DNA of 64,000 nucleotides from Vespula vulgaris (Eukaryota; Arthropoda; Insecta; Hymenoptera; Vespidae): NCBI RefSeq assembly GCF_905475345.1, contig NC_066596.1, positions 5,395,001 to 5,459,000 of the forward strand, read 5' to 3'. Shown piece by piece: positions 29,442 to 40,997 of this stretch (position 1 is its first letter; each line of letters starts with the position of its first letter). The notes under the pieces were generated by a model. It saw only the letters and a program-made list of their open reading frames with translations, ran no database searches and was not told where the DNA came from. The position numbers and the translations under genes were made by a program.

Positions 29442-29463
29442 TATATAGTCCCACGAGGTGGGA
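29442..29463 (+). promoter_or_regulatory. TATA box and adjacent palindrome of the peptide gene
   Basis: TATATA at 29442-29447 lies about 80 bases before the start codon, placing transcription start near 29473. Directly after it is the palindrome TCCCAC-GAG-GTGGGA (29449-29463), followed by GGGAAAGC, which loosely resembles half of an NF-kB site. The TATA placement is convincing; the regulator is a guess. Confidence 0.5.
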
Positions 29464-29524
29464 AAGCAAGAGCATTAAATCGTCGACCGTCAGAGTGACA
29501 CGCTACTCGCACGCTACCGACAAA

Positions 29525-29591
29525 ATGAAGTCTTACACATTCCGATTAACTCTACTTTTGGTACTGATATTCGCAGTAGCACATCTGACAG
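29525..29591 (+). CDS. Peptide gene exon 1: signal peptide
   Basis: ATG in the context ACAAAATGA, a good insect start context, then Lys, one Arg and a 15-residue hydrophobic core. Donor AG|GTAAGC, leaving phase 1. Confidence 0.88.
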
Positions 29592-29865
29592 GTAAGCGTT
29601 TTCAATTAATCGACGTATGAATACTCTTCATTTGCGATAGACTTTACTATATTTCATGACAGTCGATAAATTATAAATAAGACATATTTACTGTTCCTCA
29701 AATTATTTTAATATTTATATAATATCGTTCTATAACGTAATGAACAAGCTATGTTCATTATTTATTCATATTGTATCAATACCATATATCATTTGGCATT
29801 ACAGATTACATTTTGCTTTCATTACATTCATGTTTTTTATTTAAATATGACAAGTATTCGATATT

Positions 29866-29898
<33 letters not shown>

Positions 29899-30585
29899 GT
29901 CCTCGTTCAAACAATATGAATAATTTATAAAAGTCGTTTTTTATAAGCTTATCCTGAAACAATAGGATCTTTCAGTTGGTTCCATCTTCCTTTTTATATT
30001 TTTTTATATCCTCGTAGTATTGAAATTTATTTTTGTAACGAGAAACTCGGTAATCTCCTTTCGTCCTCTTCGTTCAGGTTTCATCTTTCGTCATCTATCT
30101 AATATCACTCTCAATTTTTGATGCACGCTGTCTTGAATTTCCGATCGATTCCTTCTGTTCTGTGAGATATTCAATGTCTTTATATTTAAAATAACATGGA
30201 TTATAAATTTATGGTATTGACTCTAAATAAATTTATTTATTTTCCCTTAAAGCTGAGGAATGTCCACCAGAGAATTGTGTGCCTGAAGATCAATGTTCTA
30301 TAAAAGTTCAAAATGGAGGAACTTGTACGAATGGTAACAAATGTTGCAGTGTAGGTGCGTAAAATATTTTTAGATTCTTGTATTATTAGTATTAAGTATT
30401 GATATAACAAAAATATCAAGTAATCGATTCTCTAATTTTATTCTCTAATTTTTCCAGTTAAAACCGAATACAAAACACACTGTCGTCATTTCTTTGGAGC
30501 CTGTTTAAACAAATGCAACGATAGAGTTTGGATACGTGAAGCTGTCGACTGTGCAGACAATCAACGATGTTGTATTTTAATTTAA
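29525..30585 (+). CDS. Secreted peptide with two tandem six-cysteine (beta-defensin-like) modules
   Basis: Three exons (29525-29591, 30253-30354, 30458-30585) join in frame to 98 residues. Exon 1 encodes a typical signal peptide (MKSYTFRLTLLLVLIFAVAH), with cleavage expected near the exon 1/2 junction. Exon 2 encodes one module with cysteine spacing C-4-C-5-C-9-C-5-CC; exon 3 a second with C-6-C-3-C-11-C-5-CC. Both fit the general beta-defensin spacing, including the closing Cys pair, so each exon is one module. It should be secreted with up to six disulfides. The start has a TATA box upstream; splice sites are G|GTAAGC, AAAG|, G|GTGCGT and TTTCCAG|. I do not recognise a named family. It could be an antimicrobial peptide, a venom or secretory component, or an inhibitor; WAP domains have eight cysteines and fit less well. 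Gene structure is well supported, function unknown. Confidence 0.85.
30253..30354 (+). CDS. Peptide gene exon 2: first six-cysteine module
   Basis: Acceptor TTAAAG. It encodes an acidic module with six Cys in the spacing 4-5-9-5-0 and a Gly-Gly before the fourth Cys. The donor must be GTAG|GTGCGT, because only this phase keeps exon 3 open to its stop with cysteines in register. Confidence 0.85.
30458..30585 (+). CDS. Peptide gene exon 3: second six-cysteine module and stop
   Basis: Acceptor TTTCCAG. Six Cys in the spacing 6-3-11-5-0, more basic than the first module, with the stop TAA five codons after the last Cys begins (30583-30585). Confidence 0.85.
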
Positions 30586-31565
30586 ATTTCAAACTAATCA
30601 TAAGAATCAGAAGAAGAGAAGAAGGAACAAATCTAAAAGAGATACAATTACCAACTTCCTTTCTTTCATCGATCGATCTGTAACAGATCACTTGGAACGT
30701 TGTATGATATTAAGTGATAATCCCTAGGGGAAATTGAAAGATTTCGTAATTGTCTCATCGTCATATACGTATACGCACCTACGCATAAACACACATACAC
30801 ATACGCACACATGTACACATGCGTTCGTGTTAAATTCAGAGACGCGTGCCGTACATGATCGTGTGCCAAAATGAAAGCGAGTCGACTGGTTTTACAATTA
30901 TAACGGGATTCGATTTACAACGAGTCCTTTTTGCGTGACTCGCCCATTTAAATGGGTCTTCCAAATCTCAACAACACTATGTCTCGATCAATCGCAATCT
31001 ACTATATCCTTGATTTTTCTTTTTTAATCCTTTTTAATAAATTTTTTATATCTAAATAAGATGATCTAACAGGATGTACATACACGAGATAAACGTTTGT
31101 AAGACAATTAAAAATAAGAATAAAGATGTCAATAGCGTTAATAAAACTAATGATAAGACAAAACAAAAAAAAACGAAAAAAGATTCTTAACCAAAACTCA
31201 TGTCCAATTATATCGCATCCGATCTCGAAGCCAACCGGATTATTTTCTTTAGACATCTGCGACGTTACATAATCTATGCGGACTTAATAATAACGAGATA
31301 GGAATTCAAAGAGCGATCATTATCTAAATATGATTACGATAGGAATCTATATGCTCGATGATAATCAAAAAAAAAAAAAAGAGAAAAAAATAAAGAAAAA
31401 GAGAAAAGAAAAAAATCACAACTTGACTCTTGGTGAACTTTGTCGAAATCATCGGAACTTGAAGATGATTTCCGTACGTGCTTGAAATAAAAAAAAAAGA
31501 AAGAAAGAAAGAAAGGAAGAAAGAAGAGTTAAAAAAGTAGAAGGAAGAAAGAAAAGAAAAAAGAA

Positions 31566-31613
<48 letters not shown>

Positions 31614-31955
31614 CGAAAGAAAAAGAGAGAAAGAGAGAAGGTAAGAACAGAAAAGGGAGTGACCTGTAGTAAAAGAGCAAGTAAGAAGAAGAAGAAGAAG
31701 AGAGGAAAAAGAAGAGAAAGTAAAAGAGAAAAAGATCGAAGAAAAGAAGATCACCCAAGGCAATGCAGTCGAACGCGCCGATAGCTCGTATGTGTATGTG
31801 TGTGTACGAGCGCGAACGAGTGTTGGCTCACGAGCGCGCGCGTTTTCTATAGATGTATGGGTACGTGTAGGTGTGTCTGTGTGCTGGGTTCATGTACGTA
31901 CATAAAAGAAGAGGACGTTCGGTTATCCCGGAGGCCGAGAAGCGGCAGAATCATG

Positions 31956-31992
<37 letters not shown>

Positions 31993-32477
31993 TCCCTCTT
32001 ACCCTCTCCTCTAACTATGGAAGGAAGAATAGCCGGAGGGTAAACGTGGAGGTGTGTATTCCATCGCGAGTGCGGTGGAGCCACGGTCGCCGTGCCTCAG
32101 GCACGGAAACGAGGAGAGATAGCGGCGATCTCTTCGTCTCCTTCTTCTCCTCTTCTTCCACTTCCTCCACCTCCTCGCTATGCTGGAAGGTTATGAGAAG
32201 AGATAGAAAGAGAGAGGGAAAGAGAGAGAAACTACGTTACCCTCGGGCTAACCAACGAGACGATGCGCTCCGTGATGCTTCAGGCAACTCCAGACCGTGC
32301 TTCTCTCTTCTCTCTTCTTTTCTTCTTCTCTTCTTTCCTCTCCTCTCTTCTCCTCTCCCACTCCTTTCCTTCCCTCTCTTACCTCCCTCCTTCTCTATCT
32401 CCTTTCCAACCTGACCTGTGGCTATTCTTCCTCACCCCCAACCATCTCCTTTCCGTTACCCACGCTCTTTCTTCCTA

Positions 32478-32640
32478 CCCATCTCTTCTCCTCCTCATCC
32501 TCCTCCTCCTCCTCCTCATTCTCCTTTTTCTCATCCTCCTACTTCTCCTTTTCTTCTTTCTCCTTCTTCTTCTTCTTCTTCTTCTTCTTCTTCTCCTTCT
32601 TCTTCGTCTTCGTCTTCGTCTTCTTCTCATCCTTTTATTT
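32478..32640 (+). repeat. TCC/TTC triplet repeat
   Basis: Long pyrimidine triplet array; the opposite strand would read as poly-Arg/Lys/Glu, hence the misleading ORFs here. Confidence 0.9.
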
Positions 32641-35187
32641 TCCTCTTTCTCTCGTTCAGTCTTGAACGAGCAACCCTCTTGATCCTCTAATAATTCCACC
32701 GCCAAGATTTCTTCACATGGCTAAAGTTTTGCATATTACACAGGGTGTACCTAAGTACCTGGGACTTGCCGTTCGAAGGACTCGAAACATGGAAACGGCA
32801 AGAATCCTCTTTCTTAATATCTGCATTTTTCAATACTTCGATCATATAGGCGTAAGTAATTTCAATATTTCCACGCTTAAAAATACATTACTTCTTTTAC
32901 GACAGAATAAATTTACGAGAAAGATTTTCTTAATGACCATGAAAAGATTCTAATAGTCCTTGTCCTTGTCAAAAATTCCATTCATTTCCTAGATTCATTT
33001 CTAATCGATTGCACTTGCAATGATTCCAATGTTTTATTACGACAAGTCAAACGTGGCAATAAATTATTATCTGTAAGTCGGAAACGGGGTCAATAGAAAG
33101 AACATGGTCATATTATTAAATACGTTCGGATCGTAAATGTTATTGTATTCAAATCGCCGTAATAATTAATCGATATAATTTATAATAGTGATCCCCAATA
33201 TCGATCTTACAGACATATTTTATACAACAGGCTATCCTTGTCATTTTCATTTCCAGTTTGTTCTACTTTTTTTTTTCTTCCTTTCTTTCTTTTTTTCTTT
33301 CTTTCCTTGAGAAATTTCGATAAGACACATTTGTTATTCGCATGTTCCGGGCCACTCTTCTTTCCTCCGGCCAAATATCTATCTATCCTCTTTCACGAGA
33401 CGTGCGCGCGTGCGCGCTCTAGCGCGCTTACTTAGAGGGAGTAACGATGCCCTGAGGCTTCCTCGTGCGTTGCGGCTTCGTAACGATAAGCAACGAAATG
33501 AAATATTAATGAAGTACCACCGGCGCACGGCGACCGTTTTTCGCGAACGTTTCACCACCGATTACGTTCGTGGATACCGCGGAAGTCATCAACAATCAAT
33601 CCGATAATTCGAGTCGACGCGTGCCGAATAAAATGTTATAGGGAAAATGATGTCTACGTCAATCAAATAAAAAAAAAAAAAAAGAAAAAGAAAAGAAAAA
33701 AAGAAACTATTTAACAGAAAGCTAACAACGTATTTTCCAAATCGAATCTTCTTATCTGCAAATCATATTGCACTTGAGTATCGATAAGATCCCTACGATT
33801 AACTAATTGAAATATATAATTTGAAATATTTTATCTTCCTATCGAATGTTTTCTTCGCCGAAACAAATAGATAACAAATTATTTGTGCGAACTCGATTAC
33901 GTAATCGGAAATGATAACGATCAGGAATCGATCTTTATCCACGAGTGATTTTCAAGCTATTACGTTCGATATCCTCGAGGAATTTATCAGATATATGTAT
34001 TTAAAAAATGTCGGTCGCGAATAAAGCGATCAGTATTAATATGTGAATACCCATTAAAATATCAGTCGTGTAAAATACGAAATGTACTATATCATCATAG
34101 AACAATCTTGCAAACACTTCGCGTTCTACGTTCTACGTTACGAAATCGATTGTGTTCTTCGTTGAATCTTAAATAGTTAAGAAAACGATGAGAACATACT
34201 TGACGTGAAATCGAAAACGGAGCGAGATGTCCTTGGATAATGGTATCGATACCGCAAATTAACATATCTACAGAATAAAAAATATTATTACGTACGTATA
34301 ATCAAAAAAGGGAAGAGAGAGAGAGAGAGAGAGAGAGAAAGAACAAAAAAAGAAAAAGAAAAATAAAGAAAAAAGAAAAAGAATGAATTTATTTGAGATA
34401 AAATTTGCGATAGACTCATCTCGTATAAATACGCGTAAGAAGCATACTTCTGGCTCGTGCAGGAGGTAAGATAAATGGTCGGTATCTATGTGTGCGTACG
34501 TATGTATTTATGCGCGTGTGTGTATGTGTGTATGAGCCAAGTAATACTTGTACCGGCTCTCGGTGTAATAATTATGCGCCAATAAATTGATTCATTAAAG
34601 AGGACTAAGTAATGACCGCACGTTGTCCGAGCTTATCGCGTCTCTTGCGAAGCGACGACAAGCGAAATATAATTTTCTCGACTTCGACGATATCCGACCG
34701 TGTCGTGCCCTCGAGGAACGTTCACGCGTGTTCTGAAACCAGCTCATGAAAAACTTTGAGAGAGCAGACTTCGTTCGTGCTAAAAGGGTTAAAATAACTG
34801 ACAAAATTCTTAAAGAAAATTCTTGCTAGAATACGTTTATATATATGAAGATACATATTCCGCATAACTCGATACGATTTTAATGATAGATCCAATTATT
34901 TTCAGCCGATATATGTAGGTATAATTTGAAGAAAATTAGATCGAACAATGAATCCAATTTAACTATGATTTAAGGTAAGATTAGTTATTGCCTCAAACTG
35001 GTTTGAAAAATAACTTTTGAAAGAAGATACACGTTTACCTGCAATTTTCACGAAACAATGTATGAAAATGATGCTTGCACCTATACAACGAAGATCCATG
35101 TCAAGTTTCCTTACGTTGAATACGTCCAACCCCTAGGCAATTTTGTAATTATAGTTACTTGTACAAGGAAAAGAGAAAGAGAAACAG

Positions 35188-35238
<51 letters not shown>

Positions 35239-35787
35239 ACACAAGAAAAGAAGGCGAATTATCCATACTTGGTAACGTTAAAATCAGCTGTTCGTAATAC
35301 TTTCTGCGTATCTTTTACCTTCGTTAGCATACTTTGCTCATTATTTTTGTCCACGTTGATACTAAACTGAAAATACGAACTATTTACAAAAGTGACGAAC
35401 TTTTAAATCCTACAACATCTAGATACTCTTTCGAGTACTTATATATAAATATGATATTTACATGTCCCATTATTCATAATTATGGTGAATCACGTGAGCT
35501 TGGATCGTGAGCAAAGTTCGAGACCATTTTGGAGAATAAGCGAGAAGGAAAGAAGAGACAGAGAAAAGAAGAAGAAGAAGAAGAAGAAGAAAAAGGAGAA
35601 CAAGAAGAAGAAGGAGAAGGAGAAAATGAAAATAAGATCGAGAAGACGCAAGGCGCGAGCCGCGAAACTATACGTGGCATAACCTTCGTCGTGCATCGCC
35701 ATCTCGGTCGATCTCCACGATCTTCACGAGTCGCCTCGGGACTTGCCTGCCTATAAGCAGACTTTGCCGAAGGAAGAAAGGGAAGAG

Positions 35788-35788
<1 letters not shown>

Positions 35789-35830
<42 letters not shown>
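35789..35830 (+). repeat. GAAA tetranucleotide repeat
   Basis: About ten GAAA units. Confidence 0.9.
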
Positions 35831-35834
<4 letters not shown>

Positions 35835-35999
35835 AAGGCAAGAAAGAAAGAAAGAGAAAGAGAAGAGAGAAAGGAGAGAGGGGAAAGAGCCGGAAGGACG
35901 AGCCCGACTCTAACAACGTTTCCGTTTCTCTCTCACTCTCTCTCTCTCTTTCCTCTTCTCTCACTATGATACTGACTCACCTCCTCTTTTTCCTCCTCC

Positions 36000-36075
36000 T
36001 ACACCACCACCACCACCATCACCATCACCACTACCACTACCACCACCACCAACACCATCACCACCTACCTACTCC
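36000..36075 (+). repeat. CAC-type triplet repeat
   Basis: CAC/CAT/TAC units; one frame reads as poly-His, not considered a gene. Confidence 0.85.
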
Positions 36076-36766
36076 TCTTCATCTTTATCCTCCGAAAGTA
36101 AGAGGAGAGGTGCCTTTGTTCATAGGTCGTACTCGTACACGCGTACGCGTTAAACAACCTCAAGTAACTCCATATAGAATTTGAAAAATGATCAATTTTT
36201 GACTACGACCATTAATTACAAAGATATCTATTCATAATGATCTTACTTAAACCTATTTAATCAAGAATTCATGATAGCCCGAGGTAACCGAGGATACAAA
36301 TTTTTCAATTACTCACCGTTCGGTTTTATCTATTCAAAACCTGGTTGTAATCAATTGCAAAAGTATAATACTTCGCAGTATGATAAGGTCATCCTTAAGC
36401 TGATAAAAAAAGCATCGTTCGTACGCTTGTAGATCTCATTAGTAATGCGTAAAAGTATCCTAACACCGTTTAACATCTACCGTGTTATGGCAATACTTAA
36501 CGCCCATCTGAGAATTATTAAGCCTGACTTCGAGATTAATACTAGTTGTTCCAACCTCTCGTTAGAAGCGTTTATCTCTTTCTCTTACTCTCTCTCTCTC
36601 TCTCCTTCTCTCTTTCTCTTTCTTTCTCTCTCTCTCAAAAGAGATTGAAATACGAGCTATCGCGATGTTATCACGCAATCCAATCACAATAACATAATTA
36701 ATCGGGCTAAAGAGAATCATTTCAAATGAAAAGATGTATATATACATATATATATATACACATATA

Positions 36767-36806
<40 letters not shown>

Positions 36807-36934
36807 TGCATAATATATTTCTCTTGACCGGCCAAGTTTCTGGAGGAAAAAAATGTATGGTAGAATGGAAAACATAAAGGTGGATTACCCCGCGCTCTCT
36901 TCTCTCCCCCACTCGAACCCTCAACGAGGATGTC

Positions 36935-36982
36935 CCGTAAAAAAGTGCCTCTCGCACGAGCGAGAGGCAGGAGAATTTACGG
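36935..36982. other. Perfect nested hairpin
   Basis: CCGTAAA (36935-36941) pairs with TTTACGG (36976-36982), and inside it TGCCTCTCGC (36946-36955) pairs with GCGAGAGGCA (36960-36969) across the loop ACGA. Every base of both stems pairs. See the finding for interpretation. Confidence 0.8.
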
Positions 36983-38187
36983 CGGCGGCTTTAGAATGAC
37001 GGCTTGCACTTTAGCTACAGGCGATACGCTGGTAACTCCTTTGGTACAGACGATCTTCGCGCCGCGAAATGTCTTTCGTGCTTTCTAATTACGCGAATCT
37101 TTTGTTCCTTCTACCTTAGGAAGATCTACGCGTTTACGATTTTCGATGCAAACGATTACCATCTTTTACATATTTATTTAAACTCTTAACGCTGTGATAC
37201 ATAGTATATGATATACATTGAATTATTTTGCTCAATCGTAAAATTCGAAGAAATACTGCATAAGATATATAAAGTCATTTTTTTTTTTTCAATGTATTAA
37301 TCATTAATCCAATTTTGTTGTCATTAAACATCAAATCTGAAGAATCCGACGTTAGATCTATCCGAGATATGATCAAAAGCCTAGACACGAACGTAGAGAG
37401 TTTCAACGAGCGAAGGAAGTAAAAAGAATGAAAGAAAAGAAAAAGAAGAAGGAAAACGGAAAAGAAGAGAAAAGAAAAATAAGAGAAAAAAAGGAAAAAG
37501 ATAAGAAGCGTGACTAGAAGCAAGTCGATCTCATGAAAGGGGGTTGTTCCACCCGCGTTCCTCGTTTTTGATTTTTCTGGAAGGCTCTCGTTGCACTCGA
37601 GGCGGTTAATAAGCATTACGTTCGGACTCGATCGTATTGAGAATGAGAAAGACAAAGAGAGAAATATCAAAGGAAAAACAAGATAGAAAGAGAAAGGGAA
37701 AAAGAGAGAGAGAGAGAGAGAGAGAAAAGAGAGAAGAAAGAAGAGAACTGGGGCCCAGAGCACGTCCCACGGCCACCTATGGGAGCCGCCTGCCTTTCTC
37801 AAGGAGCGTTCTCTACCTTACGTAAGTATCAGAACAGGAGACAAAGACGAAGAAGAGAGAAGAGAAGAGAATAGAAAGAGCAAAGGAAGAAAGAGAAGAT
37901 AGTAGAAGACGAAGTAGAAGACGAAGAAGATAAAGAGGAGAAGAAAGAGAGAAAAAAGGGGGGCATCGAGGACGAAGAAAAAGGACCTCGGGGTCCGTCT
38001 GGGATCTTCTCAAAATGATTCACAGCCTCCGGTAATTTACATTCGCTTGCGTGGGTGATCGTCGTTTCTGGGGGGCCCGCTGGCCATATTCTCCTCTTCG
38101 TCGACTACCATCGAAAAGGTTAAACATACACCCACCAGAGGTCACGTAAGCGGCGAAGAGAAAGACCGTTCGTTCCTTCGTTCCTTC

Positions 38188-38226
<39 letters not shown>

Positions 38227-38785
38227 ATCTATCTATCTCTCCTTATCTTTCTGTTTCTCTTTCTTGTTCTCTCCCTCTCTATTTCTCTATCTCCCTCTAT
38301 CTCTGTCTCTCCTTTTCTTCTTTGTAACTCGCGAGTAAGCGCACGCCTACACAACCAAGACATCGTGGACAACCATCTATTCACCCTTCGATATATCGAA
38401 TATACCTACACAAAAGAATCATTGGTGACTTTCGATGACCTATTCCTATGGCTTTTCTATCACGAAAATGATTCCTTGTATTTTTAAAAACTTTCCATTG
38501 ACTTCAAATCTAAGCAAATCCTCGATAAAAGGATTCAAAAGAAAATGAAAAGAAAAAAAGAACGGGGAAAAAGAACAAGGCAAAAAAAAGTACCGTAGAT
38601 ACAGCTACACGACGATCGATCTTTCGGTATATAATCGATTTATCGATCTTTAGATCAACCAAAGGAATTTGTAAACGCTGTCGTCAAAGATGATTATTGG
38701 TCGATCACGAGACTCGATGCAAAACTCGAAAGTTGATTCTCGCGAGATAACTTTTATCCGCGATGATCGCTCGAGAAATGAGATA

Positions 38786-38827
<42 letters not shown>

Positions 38828-38984
38828 GAAAGGAAGAGAAAGAGAAAGAAAGAGAGAAAAAGAGAGAGTAAAAGAGAGGGAGAGAGAAAGTGAAAAAAGA
38901 TAAGAGAAAGGGATCGGAGGTGGGCAGCCGGCGTTCTCGCCTTGAGCAAGAGACCCGTTTCAAAGACACGTTGAGCAAAACCAA

Positions 38985-39040
38985 GGGGTGGGGTGGGACG
39001 GGTGATGGGGGCGGGGGTGGGGTGGGGGGTAGAGGGAGGG
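38985..39040 (+). other. G-quadruplex-type tract
   Basis: At least eight runs of three to six G within 56 bases, separated by one to five bases, in an otherwise AT-rich region. Confidence 0.8.
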
Positions 39041-39182
39041 CTCTCCCTAAAATATGTGAACCCACGGGCTACACTCGGACTCTTCGCGTTACATCCTGCT
39101 GAACGCTCCGAGCGTATACTCGTCCGTTATGCCGGCAGTCTGTATATCGTATGATACAAAAACATGACATTATTTTCTTCTT

Positions 39183-39222
<40 letters not shown>

Positions 39223-40671
39223 TACCTCCCACTCTACCAACTCATCTCGTTCGCTTCTCTTTACCTTCCTTCCTACCTACCCTCCCTCCATCCCACCCTC
39301 CTACCACCTCTTTCCACTTCTCTCTCACTCTCCCTCTACCGAGTTCTTCCATATGTAGAAGAAGCATCATGCTTTTGAATTACGACCGATTATTATGCTT
39401 CTCTCGGAGCATCTTCCTCTTTTTTCTCGACTTGGTAACGCGTATTACGCCTTCATTGGGTTTTATGAATGAAAGAATAGACGAGAACAAAGGAAGGGTC
39501 GGAGAAAAATAGTGTAGATGTACAAATTCAAGAAAATGAGACGTCGCGAGTATAATGAAATGGACAAATAAAAAACAGAAGCGTTCGTCCAAGCACTCGT
39601 TCGTTAGCTAACGATATTGAAAGAATTAAACAAGAGGTTTCTTTCAGTCATGATAATAATTCCTCCAGACGGACTAGTTCAATTATTGAATAATCGTTTA
39701 GGGACATGATCGAAATCTGTTAGGTCTTTACGACAGTTAACAGATAGTTTCGTCCCTAATCTATACAGGAAGATGATAGGCCATACTAACGAGACATTCG
39801 TGATAGGGACTAAAAATAATATTGAAATAAAATGTATTCAACAGAGGAGTATTTCTAGCAGCAATACCAGTTCTGTTGAAAATCCAACGGTACCCATCGA
39901 GAAATACCGGTCCCCCAAAGAAAATATCGGAAACGAATGACGCGATGACGAGGTATCCAAATGTCGTGGCCATTTCTATCTAACTGGAAGCACGTATGCG
40001 AGCGCGTCGCTTTGTCCCTGACAAAGTTTATATATGCGAGCAGAATCGTCCAGTGGGTTTAGAAGTGCTGCAGGCGATCTGGAACGATGTTGTTGGCCAT
40101 GGCCGTTTAGCCAGGAGGCATCTCGAATAGGACAGAGCGAGGCTGGCAGGCCGCTTGGTTGCTTCCCTTTATATCTCGACCCTCGACTGCCCCATTATGC
40201 CCAATACTTGATCCTTTTATATTTTTACATTTTACATTTTCCAAAAATCAATTTTAATATAGTACCTATGTATTGAATACTATCGACACGAACACACGCA
40301 CACATAGACTGTGCACACTGATGAGCGATTCCCTAATTGACGTTAACTTTTATATTATTTCCTTATACTTATTATCGAATAACACAAGACTTGACTGTGT
40401 ACTTATACGGTACTCCTATATCTATCGTAGATAGATACTATAAGAAGGGTGACTTCAGGTTCACAAAAGCTGGGGGCCGAAACGCCGCGAGCTGGCAAAG
40501 CTCTCGCAAGAAGGTTGTGGGATGAGTGGAGGAGGAGGTTGAGAGGAGCAAAAAAAGGCCGTTGGCGATGCTCGTGATCGCTTAGCTGTATTGGTGGGTA
40601 GCGTTAGCCTGACTTGCAATGTGCTGGTGGCGCTCGAGAGAGCGCGAACGCTCGAAACGACGACGAAGTCG

Positions 40672-40997
40672 CAGTCTCATCGAAGCCGCGGTGGCGCGCG
40701 GCTTGCGCTAGTTGAGCGTCTCTAAACGAAAGAATACACGTGAATGTGGGACCACGTGGGTTCCGCGCTTGTTTCTGTGCGAGCACACAACGGAAATGAA
40801 CAAATATTCATATTTCTGACGATGAAAGTCTTCTCGACTTTTGTGGTCCTCCGTTTAGGAAGGTGTTGAGTTTTATTCTTCCGTTTTTTTGTTTTTGTTT
40901 TTTTTTTGTTGTCCTTCGACTTTGAGGAGTAAGCTGACCATTCCAAAATAGTGGACATCAGAACAACCGTCAACCTGGAGTCCACGTGCCAGAAACG
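40672..40997 (+). other. twz: Possible 5' noncoding exon and promoter region of the KCTD gene
   Basis: A CpG-rich patch (40540-40800) is followed by a strong donor, ACG|GTGAGT, after 40997. Spliced to the acceptor at 46485, the frame stays open from about 40933 but contains no ATG before the proposed start, so it would be 5' UTR. Two CACGTG E-boxes lie within it (about 40754 and 40984). The 5' limit is a guess based on an initiator-like TCGCAGTC near 40670. It is an inference only. Confidence 0.3.

Larger units (their letters stand above)
25463..29524 (+). other. 3' flank of DDR gene and intergenic region
   Basis: The receptor's 3' UTR starts here; I could not fix a single poly(A) site. Contents: a GT run (25885-25918), A-rich runs (26085-26158), a cluster of GTGAC/GTCAC motifs (26184-26515), a CAA-rich stretch (26825-26865), an ATT triplet run (27357-27440), a TTC composite repeat (27561-27800) and CT runs near 27145 and 29330. 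No coding gene recognised. Confidence 0.65.
30586..40671. other. Intergenic, repeat-rich, with short CpG-rich islands
   Basis: An AATAAA at 31036-31041 could end the peptide gene. The rest is microsatellite (GA 31570-31610, CT 31960-31987, TCC/TTC 32478-32640, GA 35190-35235, GAA 35565-35600, AAAG 35789-35830, CAC 36000-36075, AT 36760-36805, GA 38780-38900, CT 39187-39220) with GC-richer patches near 32040-32280, 33400-33620 and 36890-37060. The patches contain short open frames but no domain I know and no convincing exon chain. Confidence 0.6.

Noticed and set aside
31800..32414. 204-codon open frame in a partly GC-rich patch
   Set aside because: It starts in GT-rich repeat, crosses a CT run and ends in a TCC/TTC run; the non-repetitive middle shows no domain and no splice-supported structure.
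33410..33607. 65-codon basic open frame in a CpG-rich patch
   Set aside because: No homology that I recognise, no splice partner, and the length is within chance for this composition.
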